A stretch of 8,491 bases of DNA. Origin: Prevotellaceae bacterium (lineage in GTDB: Bacteria; Bacteroidota; Bacteroidia; Bacteroidales; UBA932). The notes under the pieces are model-generated. The model was not told where the DNA came from and searched no databases. It saw only the letters and a list, made by a program, of their open reading frames with translations. Position numbers and translations under genes: made by a program. Shown here one piece after another: positions 1 through 5,535 of this stretch. Each line of letters starts with the position of its first letter. Position 1 is the first letter of the stretch. The DNA lies in the NCBI GenBank assembly GCA_031278135.1, contig JAITKY010000085.1:1-8491 (forward strand), read 5' to 3'.

Positions 1-1023
1 ATGTCGCTGAATTATACTCCCTCGTCGTACGCTCTGCAATTCTCGACGGGAATAACTAAACCCTCAGTATCGGAATGTAATTCTAACGAAGCTCCTATCA
101 CGCATGTCGACGATACAACCTTGTGCCTTACCTCCGAATCGAGAACGTCAAAGGTCAATGTCCTGAAAAACGATACGGATTCGGAAGACGACGTGATTTA
201 CCTGACAAGCGCAGAGTTTGTCAACGCCGCCGATACAACGCTGGCGTATATCACAGTCAATGCCGCCGATTCGACTATATCGCTGACGGTGAAACCGAAT
301 GCCGACATCGGCGCCGGCGGTCATATCTTCCAAATCGTCTACAATGTGAAAGACGACGGAAAGCCCGCCTCGCAGTGCGCCACAGGGATGCTCACCGTAA
401 AAGCCTACCCGACGCCGAGTTATCCGGATATCCGCGTGCGCGTCTGTCCCGACGCCGGAGATACTATCAATCTTGCGAAATACATCGACACGACCGACAA
501 TATCAAATCTATTCATTGGTCGCATCAAATACCAAGCATCGCGATAAGCTCTCCCGAAGGCAAGATTTCGACAAGCGTCCTCGCCCACTCGCGGATACAT
601 ACTCTGACCTACACCGTCAGCAGCCAGTGCGTGAGCGAACAGAAACGCAAGGTCTATCTCGAAATGCTGAAAAACGGGCGTGTCCGTCTGCCAAAGGATA
701 CTGTCGTGATATGCTACAAATATGCCGAAGCGGTGAATATCAATCGTCTCATCGGTATCGAAGCCGGCGGCGAATGGGAATACTATTCATTCGCTCCGGA
801 CGACGTGGACAAGTACGTGAAACAATCGACCTCGCCCGTTTATGGCGGCGCAGTGGTGATGAACGGCAAAGCTATCTACGAGGATGACAAGATCTCTACT
901 ACTTTTTACCACGGCGTTACCGCCAAAACAGTCAAGTTCGTCTACAAAACAGCCGACAACAGTTGCCTGAGCGGGAAATCGTATAGCGTGGTGATAGTCC
1001 TCACGGAAGATATAACGAAATAA
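1..1023 (+). CDS. Secreted/surface protein with Ig- or cadherin-like repeats, C-terminal part (5' end probably outside window)
   Basis: The frame is open from the first base to a TAA at 1021-1023 (340 residues). The first codon is ATG, but residues 1-40 show no signal peptide, and the protein looks entirely extracellular (beta-rich, Thr/Ser/Asp-rich, seven cysteines at 26, 42, 126, 149, 210, 238 and 322). I therefore read it as the tail of a longer exported protein whose start lies upstream. Residues 40-133 resemble a bacterial Ig/cadherin-like unit: VNVLKNDTDSEDD (52-64) matches the 'vLaNDtDpdgD' opening of such domains, and YNVKDDG (114-120) plus a closing LTV fits their last strands. Residues 145-220 and 230-336 look like two more beta-sandwich units, each closing with a 'tYtv' or 'FVYKTADN' strand. 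There is no recognisable type IX sorting domain, LPXTG or membrane anchor at the end. Its GC content (about 53-57% in two sampled 60-base lines) is higher than that of the efflux genes beside it (about 40%). The role is likely adhesion or a structural surface function, but this is unproven. Confidence 0.7.
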   Translation: MSLNYTPSSYALQFSTGITKPSVSECNSNEAPITHVDDTTLCLTSESRTSKVNVLKNDTDSEDDVIYLTSAEFVNAADTTLAYITVNAADSTISLTVKPNADIGAGGHIFQIVYNVKDDGKPASQCATGMLTVKAYPTPSYPDIRVRVCPDAGDTINLAKYIDTTDNIKSIHWSHQIPSIAISSPEGKISTSVLAHSRIHTLTYTVSSQCVSEQKRKVYLEMLKNGRVRLPKDTVVICYKYAEAVNINRLIGIEAGGEWEYYSFAPDDVDKYVKQSTSPVYGGAVVMNGKAIYEDDKISTTFYHGVTAKTVKFVYKTADNSCLSGKSYSVVIVLTEDITK

Positions 1024-1172
1024 ACCATTTGAGATTTGCCTTAAGGCGTATGCAACAATCTAAGGGATGCGAATTTTTAAATCGGCGTAGCTAAATAAGA
1101 TATAACGACTTAGGAATGGAAAATTAATAAGGTATAACATTACCTCCCGCAGGGGGTCGTATATATTTACGT
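1024..1172. other. Short intergenic region between convergent genes, with a weak hairpin
   Basis: This holds no gene. At 1142-1157 a GC-rich hairpin can form (ACCTCC pairing with GGGGGT, one G-U pair, loop CGCA). It lies between the end of the surface-protein gene and the broken 3' end of the permease remnant, so it could act as a weak terminator for either side, but neither strand has a proper T-run after it. A perfect 10-base palindrome GCCTTAAGGC lies at 1038-1047. The 12-base word AAGATATAACGA occurs at 1007-1018, inside the end of the upstream gene, and again at 1097-1108. Confidence 0.4.
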
Positions 1173-1736
1173 TCATTTCATGTCATATAAATGCGTATTA
1201 TCAAGTAACTCTTTGATTATTCCGGAAACAGTTAAGGTTGTGTAGTGGTGTACCGACATTTGATTGCCCATAGCTTTATCGACACTGCCAAACATAATAT
1301 CGACATAACGACGAGTGATAACCACAGAATTAGGTTCTTTGAGGGTATTTTCGGGTGTGCCATCGATGAATTTCATCTGAAACACTTTGAAAAATTCGGG
1401 ACAGGTGTATAGCAATCGTACACTTTTGAAAGTATTTTGCTCTACAACAATATCGCGAGGTCCATCCGCAAAAATTTGTACCGCATAATCTATTCCGAGG
1501 ACTTTAGAAGGCAACTCGGTGTATGCTGATCTAAGATCTATCGATACAATAAGGTCATCTTATAATACGCTATTTAACCGTACTATCCGATCTTTATTAG
1601 CAAAATGTTTGTCATAACTCAGTTCGTTTACAATAAATAAAAGTAATATAATGGACACTGCAAATCCAATTGCTAATTCCGTAATATTAATTAACAGGAA
1701 GAATCGCGTACGCTTGTAAAATCTTATCAGTTTCAT
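1173..1736 (-). pseudogene. MacB/FtsX-type ABC transporter permease, N-terminal remnant with in-frame stop
   Basis: Reading leftward from ATG at 1736-1734, the frame gives a basic start (MKLIRFYKRTRFF) and a transmembrane helix (about residues 13-36), followed by ELSYDKHFANKDRIVRLN. This is the typical start of Bacteroidota MacB-like permeases, where the first helix leads into the periplasmic core domain. Codon 59 is TAA (1562-1560). The same frame then continues with good family-like sequence: a central EFFKVFQMKFIDGTP, then EPNSVVITRRYVDIMFG, and finally VSGIIKELLDNTHLYDMK. It ends at TGA 1175-1173, just where the family motif 'lp.nSHl.fd' normally leads on. Full-length relatives have roughly 400-800 residues and at least three more helices. 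Here about 187 codons survive, and there is no ATPase gene beside them. It sits 46 bases after the adaptor gene on the same strand, so it was the third gene of that operon. The reading as a decayed gene is well supported. A sequencing error could explain the first stop but not the missing C-terminal part. Confidence 0.82.
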
Positions 1737-1782
1737 ATTTTAAACAATTTATAATCATATTTCTATTTTTTACTTATGTATT

Positions 1783-3033
1783 TTATTTCAACACCAATTC
1801 CTGTGCTTCGCCGAATTGTCCGTAACCCGAGACAATCACCTTGTCGCCAACCGACAATCCTTCTACCACTTCGTATTGTCCAGGATTTTGGCGTCCAACG
1901 GTAATATTTGTTCTGTAAGCTTTTTTCCCCGATTTATCCAATTTGAAAATCCACTGTCCTCCAGTATTTTGATAGAAATTTCCTTTATCGATAATTAAAG
2001 CGTCTTCGGGTTGTCCCAATTCTATCTGGATACGGTAAGTTTTGCCAATACGGATATTATCAGGCATTTCTCCGGTGAACATAAGATCGATTTCGAACAT
2101 GCGTTCTTTGATTTCCGGATTCAGTTTGGTGATTTTCAGTTGATATTTTTTGTTCTGATATGTAACTGTTGCCGGCAAACCAATCAAAACGCGATCGATA
2201 TAATATTCGCTGACTTTTGTATTCAGTTTCAAATGATCAATCACTTTCTGTTCGCCGATAGTTGATCCGGCGTTGATTTTGTCGCCATACGCCAAGCTTA
2301 CGAAACTCAGTTGCCCGTTGATTGGCGCTCGGACAATGAGATTATTTAACTTTTCGCGACTGCGTTGAAACGTTTTTTCCTCGCGTTCCATATCGCCTTC
2401 CAAACGACCTGCCTGCATGCGATTCATCAGCGAATCGTGTCTCAGTTCATTGAGCATCATATTCGTGATTTTCAGTTTTAAATTATACTGTTCCGACGCC
2501 AAATCCAGTTCGGCTTTACTCTTTATACCAAATTGATACTCTTCCTGATCGAGTTTGTACTTTTTAGTCAGCTCTTCCAGATCGTAAGCAGTTTGGAGCA
2601 TATTGCGTCTCAGCGCCGACGTCGATCTTTCCATTTGCAATAATTTCTCTTCGTGCTCAACTTTTTTCCTTTCCAAGACATCTCTCTCATCGTTGATCTG
2701 CCTTTGCAGCTCCGGATTTTTAAGGATAAGGATGATGTCTCCCTGTTTCAGCATACTTCCTTCTTCGGCGACAATGCTGTCCACTGTACCACCTTCAAGA
2801 CAGCTGACTTTAATTGTCATTTTAGGTTGTGCAATACCCTCTAAATCGATGTATTCCATAAATTTCCCCTGTGTGACTTCCACAATTTGGAGATTTTCCA
2901 TGTCATAGCGCAATTTCGAGGGACCACCCATCGCAATTAAGAGGTAAATAACGAGCGCTATAACGGCTACCCCTGTAATAATGTAATATTTGTATTTTAC
3001 AACAGGGTGTTTCTTTTTTAATTGAATATCCAT
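1783..3033 (-). CDS. HlyD/MacA-family periplasmic adaptor of an efflux pump
   Basis: This 416-residue protein would link an inner-membrane transporter to an outer-membrane TolC channel. It has a lysine-rich cytoplasmic start (residues 1-14) and one transmembrane helix (about 16-35), then periplasm. The first half of a lipoyl domain is at about 78-104 (GGTVDSIVAEEGSMLKQGD). A long charged coiled-coil hairpin covers about 106-230, rich in Glu, Lys, Arg and Leu. The second lipoyl half is at 232-262 with the family signature RAPINGQ (235-241). A beta-barrel covers about 266-340 and a membrane-proximal domain about 341-416 (EGLSVGDKVIVSG). Order and length are normal for the family, and nothing is missing. 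The start at ATG 3033-3031 has no clear ribosome binding site, which is common in Bacteroidota. The gene lies 34 bases after the TolC-family gene and 46 bases before the ruined permease. The MacA-like build suggests an ABC exporter partner, but its original partner is broken, so substrate and present function are unknown. Confidence 0.92.
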   Translation of the reverse strand: MDIQLKKKHPVVKYKYYIITGVAVIALVIYLLIAMGGPSKLRYDMENLQIVEVTQGKFMEYIDLEGIAQPKMTIKVSCLEGGTVDSIVAEEGSMLKQGDIILILKNPELQRQINDERDVLERKKVEHEEKLLQMERSTSALRRNMLQTAYDLEELTKKYKLDQEEYQFGIKSKAELDLASEQYNLKLKITNMMLNELRHDSLMNRMQAGRLEGDMEREEKTFQRSREKLNNLIVRAPINGQLSFVSLAYGDKINAGSTIGEQKVIDHLKLNTKVSEYYIDRVLIGLPATVTYQNKKYQLKITKLNPEIKERMFEIDLMFTGEMPDNIRIGKTYRIQIELGQPEDALIIDKGNFYQNTGGQWIFKLDKSGKKAYRTNITVGRQNPGQYEVVEGLSVGDKVIVSGYGQFGEAQELVLK

Positions 3034-3067
3034 GGCTTTATTATTTTATATTTTTATACTTTATATT

Positions 3068-4549
3068 TCATTTCAGTAATGCATCATAATCTTCTTTAAG
3101 AAGCATGTTTTTTTCGAAATCGAAGAGCGTTTGTTTTCTGATTGCGTAGTAAGACGCCCAAAAATTTGACAACATATTGATATAATGTACCTTCGCGTTA
3201 TCTTTTTCGTTGATTGCGTCGTTCAATTCGAGAATAGTTGCGCGTCCGAGTACATACAGCCGTTGAGTGATGTCATTACGTTTATTGGCGGTAGAGTCGG
3301 TTTTTTCGGCTATACTGATCTGACTGGCTATCAAGTTAAACTGTCGTACCTGTCTCAATATATTCTGTTCAAAATCAACCCGCTGCTGTTCCAAGTTGAT
3401 TTCCGACATCTGTCGACCCAATTCGGCCATTTTGCGTTGTCCTTTGGTTCGTCCCCAATCAAGAATCGGCATACTTATACTTACACTCACAGATTGGTGG
3501 CTATTAAGGTCTTTATATACCGAATGAAATTCGGTGTTCGCTGTCGATAAACCGACTTGCGCGCCTAAATGCATCTGAAATCCGGTATTGGCTTTAGTAG
3601 CAGCCATCGAACTTTCATTTATAATCTCATTCAGGTCCATATTCATACTGGTAGGACTGTTTTCTATCGCCAAATCCAGAGCTTTATGAGGGTCAATGTG
3701 CAAATCGGGAATTTTTTTGTTTATAATAACTTCAATCCGTACAGTATCTTTTATTCCCAAAAATGTTCTGAACGACTGAATGAAATCTTCGAGGTTTACT
3801 TTGGCATTCATCAGACTTGTTTCAGCATTGAATCGTCGAACTTCCATTTGCAGCATGTCGCTCTCCGTTATACGCCCGATTTTGTAACGTCCCAGAGTAG
3901 CAGCATATAGCGTATCGACACTTTTGAAATTGGTAATTGCAATGTCTAAGTTTGTCTGATACATTGCAAGAGTAAAAAAATTGTAAATGGTGTTGCTTGA
4001 AACATTTTCGAGCGCCACGATGTAATCTTTTTTAGCAATTTCATAACGCAACGGTTCTATCTTTTTACTCCACTTTAACGAATTGTATCCGTTGAGCGAC
4101 TGATTATACGAAAGCGAAACGGGACTTGCCATGTAACTGTGCGAATTAACCGATCCAAACAGATCAAGCCGGTTGAGAGACGTATTGAGCGATATGCTTC
4201 CTCCGGTCAGTGCAATATTCTGGCTCATAGAAAGATTTCCTCCAATAGAAAATTGATTTTGCTGTACAAACCGTACAGTCCCGTCCGGCTGGGTGATGGG
4301 ATTGATTTGGTGATTGAAATTAGGCGACATAGAGAAATGTAACGACGGAAGATAAGTCGCCTTAAAATAGCGATAGCTCCAATATGCAGAATGAAAATTG
4401 TATTTTGCAGCGAGCACATGAGGCGACTGTTTGTGAGCCAGATCAATCGCATCTTCCATAGTCAATCTCAATGTTTTATCTTCCTGCGAATAAAGGTTTA
4501 ATGCTGTTATCAGCAAAAAAACAATACAGACAATGTGTTTATTTATCAT
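3068..4549 (-). CDS. TolC-family outer-membrane efflux channel
   Basis: This 493-residue outer-membrane factor forms the exit duct of a tripartite export system. It starts with a signal peptide (INKH, then a hydrophobic stretch 6-19, probable cleavage near S21). Two OEP-type repeats follow. The first has LTMEDAIDLAHKQSP (29-43), outer-membrane strand sequence around 96-152 rich in alternating polar/hydrophobic residues, and YKIGRITESDMLQME (222-236), the usual second-helix signature. The second repeat starts near 286 (DPHKALDLAIENSPT) and has the strand VSVSISMPILDWGRTKGQRK (353-372, resembling the family's 'slPLfdwGr..g') and a closing YVLGRATILELNDA helix. Length is typical. It is the first gene of a leftward operon with the adaptor (34-base gap) and the permease remnant. 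Its start codon faces the divergent region 4550-4888 with three palindromes. No exact TAnnTTTG box is visible upstream on this strand; GATTTTTG (4606-4599) is the closest. Confidence 0.93.
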   Translation of the reverse strand: MINKHIVCIVFLLITALNLYSQEDKTLRLTMEDAIDLAHKQSPHVLAAKYNFHSAYWSYRYFKATYLPSLHFSMSPNFNHQINPITQPDGTVRFVQQNQFSIGGNLSMSQNIALTGGSISLNTSLNRLDLFGSVNSHSYMASPVSLSYNQSLNGYNSLKWSKKIEPLRYEIAKKDYIVALENVSSNTIYNFFTLAMYQTNLDIAITNFKSVDTLYAATLGRYKIGRITESDMLQMEVRRFNAETSLMNAKVNLEDFIQSFRTFLGIKDTVRIEVIINKKIPDLHIDPHKALDLAIENSPTSMNMDLNEIINESSMAATKANTGFQMHLGAQVGLSTANTEFHSVYKDLNSHQSVSVSISMPILDWGRTKGQRKMAELGRQMSEINLEQQRVDFEQNILRQVRQFNLIASQISIAEKTDSTANKRNDITQRLYVLGRATILELNDAINEKDNAKVHYINMLSNFWASYYAIRKQTLFDFEKNMLLKEDYDALLK

Positions 4550-4663
4550 ATTTTCAACATTTTAATAAAAAATCATTATATAATCGTAATATTACACGCA
4601 AAAATCGTGCCAAACGATTAACAACTTGAAAACAAACAATCTAACAAAAACGGCATTTTTGAG

Positions 4664-4685
4664 AAATGTGCGATTTCGCACATTT
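4664..4685. promoter_or_regulatory. Palindrome 1 (10-base arms), putative operator
   Basis: A perfect inverted repeat with 10-base arms (AAATGTGCGA and its complement) around the central TT at 4674-4675. The 16-base core TGTGCGA-TT-TCGCACA (4667-4682) recurs at 4688 and 4796. The core has the size and outer TGTG/CACA layout of sites bound by dimeric CRP/FNR-type regulators, but the protein that binds here is not known to me. The core begins 21 bases before palindrome 2, that is, two helical turns. Confidence 0.6.
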
Positions 4686-4687
4686 TG

Positions 4688-4703
4688 TGTGCGAAATCGC
4701 ACA
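4688..4703. promoter_or_regulatory. Palindrome 2, putative operator
   Basis: TGTGCGA, then AA, then TCGCACA: perfect 7-base arms. It is the same core as palindrome 1 read in the opposite orientation (centre AA instead of TT), and its start is exactly 21 bases away, so both would lie on the same face of the helix. The matching arms do not extend beyond the core, unlike in palindrome 1. Confidence 0.6.
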
Positions 4704-4795
4704 TTTTGGGCAATGTGACATTTATTGTGTCTTTTTTATAAGAGTATATTGATACTATACAGGCGATTATTAAAAACAGTAAAAAAAACTGTTTT

Positions 4796-4811
4796 TGTGC
4801 GATTTCGCACA
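4796..4811. promoter_or_regulatory. Palindrome 3, putative operator upstream of the FKBP promoter
   Basis: TGTGCGA, TT, TCGCACA: perfect 7-base arms, same orientation as palindrome 1. Its centre lies about 48 bases before the -7 box at 4848-4855. That puts it near -58 of the expected transcription start, a usual place for a CRP-type activator, though silencing or a structural role is equally open. An AT-only hairpin (4772-4796) ends on its first base. Confidence 0.55.
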
Positions 4812-4847
4812 TTATCGAAAAAAGGATGTGTATTTATGGAAAAAACG

Positions 4848-4855
4848 TATCTTTG
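4848..4855 (+). promoter_or_regulatory. Bacteroidota -7 promoter box for the FKBP lipoprotein gene
   Basis: TATCTTTG matches the consensus TAnnTTTG of the Bacteroidota housekeeping sigma factor exactly. It lies 33 bases before the first ATG at 4889, leaving a short leader. No convincing -33 TTTG element is seen at the usual 19-21 base distance. The identical octamer precedes the tRNA gene (7825-7818). Confidence 0.65.
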
Positions 4856-4888
4856 CATCCGTTATTTTTATTGAAAATATGCAGTTAA

Positions 4889-5416
4889 ATGAATAATTTT
4901 AAGTTAGTTATGAAGAATATCCTTATGTATGCCGTTTTTTTTCTGTCGATGACGGCATGCAACCGTTCCGGCGACGATGCCGAACCTGTTACTTATATCG
5001 ATAAAAACAGATTGATGAATATCAACAAATATTTGGCAAACAAAGATTTGGATATTATGCGACATTTTGTAAAACGGAAATCGTGGAAAATGTTGCTTTC
5101 GGGCGAAGGTTATTTTTACGAAGTACTCGACGAGGGCGAACAGCCTAAAATCACTGACAAAAAACAGGTTACCTGCGAGTGCCGTATTTCGCTTCTCGAC
5201 GGAACACCATGCTATAATATTAAAAACAAAGTATTTGTCGTCGGAGGCTCCGATGAAATTTACGGATTGCATCATGCCATAAAACTCTTAGGCAAAGGAG
5301 GAAAAGCACGCTTTATCTTCCCCTCTCATATGGCTTACGGAATCCGCGGCGACTTCGACAGAATCCCTCCGCGAACGATACTGTTATATAATGTATATGT
5401 GACAAATGTGAGATGA
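4889..5416 (+). CDS. FKBP-type peptidyl-prolyl isomerase lipoprotein, GldI-like
   Basis: This 175-residue protein is probably exported and lipid-anchored, where it would help fold envelope proteins by proline cis-trans isomerisation. A hydrophobic stretch ends in a lipobox-like MTAC with Cys24; an Asn/Arg/Asp-rich linker follows. The FKBP fold occupies about 85-172. The best-conserved parts are IYGLHHAIKLLGKGGKARFI (124-143), then FPSHMAYGIRGD (144-155) and IPPRTILLYNVYV (159-171), which match the family's 'GleeaL..m..GgkarliiPs.lAYGerg...IPp.s.L.fdVel'. The active-site Phe-Asp pair (Phe36/Asp37 of human FKBP12, in 'FDSS') appears replaced by Cys-Tyr (108-109), and the floor Trp by Tyr125, so activity may be weak. 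Two starts are possible: ATG 4889, and ATG 4910 (residue 8, giving MKNILMYAVFF, a more standard signal peptide). Neither has a clear ribosome site. GldI proteins of gliding Bacteroidota are the nearest family, but no other gliding gene is in view, so a plain FKBP lipoprotein is equally likely. Confidence 0.87.
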   Translation: MNNFKLVMKNILMYAVFFLSMTACNRSGDDAEPVTYIDKNRLMNINKYLANKDLDIMRHFVKRKSWKMLLSGEGYFYEVLDEGEQPKITDKKQVTCECRISLLDGTPCYNIKNKVFVVGGSDEIYGLHHAIKLLGKGGKARFIFPSHMAYGIRGDFDRIPPRTILLYNVYVTNVR

Positions 5417-5429
5417 CGTCAAAACAATA

Positions 5430-5533
5430 TTATCCACAGATTTACACTGATTACAAACGCAATTATCCACAGATTTACACAGATGAACACAGATTTGATT
5501 CATCTGTGTAAATCTGTGTAAATCTGTGGATAA
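5430..5533. repeat. REP-like inverted-repeat element containing three perfect DnaA-box sequences
   Basis: It lies between convergent genes, 14 bases after the FKBP stop and 3 bases from the copA stop. The unit TTATCCACAGATTTACAC is present at 5430-5447 and again at 5463-5480 (33-base offset). The sequence 5463-5482 is perfectly complementary to 5514-5533 (20 bp, 31-base loop). Because the right arm carries TAAATCTGTG twice in tandem, 5468-5486 can instead pair with 5500-5518 (19 bp, 13-base loop), giving two competing hairpins. TTATCCACA, the classical DnaA-box sequence, occurs at 5430-5438 and 5463-5471 (+) and 5525-5533 (-). Neither side has a T-run, so it is not a standard intrinsic terminator, but it may still end both transcripts or protect their 3' ends. 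The build is that of dispersed REP-type elements; copy number in the genome cannot be seen here. Confidence 0.75.
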
Positions 5534-5535
5534 AA

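Larger units (their letters stand above)
4550..4888. promoter_or_regulatory. Divergent intergenic region between tolC-like gene and FKBP lipoprotein gene
   Basis: This 339-base AT-rich stretch separates two genes read away from each other, so it must hold both promoters. It contains three copies of the palindrome TGTGCGA-NN-TCGCACA (listed separately), a smaller related palindrome AATGT-G-ACATT at 4712-4722, and an AT hairpin (AAAAACAGT at 4772-4780 with its complement at 4788-4796, loop of seven A) that abuts the third palindrome. The only exact Bacteroidota -7 box is on the + strand at 4848-4855. A 64-codon frame on the - strand runs through the palindromes but does not look like a gene. 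Confidence 0.75.

Noticed and set aside
123..887. Long alternative frames on both strands inside the surface-protein gene
   Set aside because: They are Arg-rich shadow frames of a GC-richer gene; only frame 1 gives a plausible folded, exported protein.
1173..1514. A free-standing 113-residue protein starting at TTG 1514
   Set aside because: The frame continues upstream through one TAA into a proper permease start at 1736, so this is the middle of a broken gene, not an independent one.
1560..1562. Programmed readthrough or recoding of the TAA in the permease remnant
   Set aside because: TAA serves as a normal stop for neighbouring genes, and the gene is also truncated downstream, so decay is the simpler explanation.
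4618..4812. A 64-residue frame on the - strand in the divergent region
   Set aside because: Its start and much of its length are made of the palindromes; the repeated MCEIAH/MCDFAH words are translations of the operator-like repeats.
5430..5533. Chromosomal origin of replication
   Set aside because: Three DnaA boxes are present, but there is no long AT-rich unwinding region nor dnaA, dnaN or similar genes nearby, and the boxes are parts of a repeat unit.
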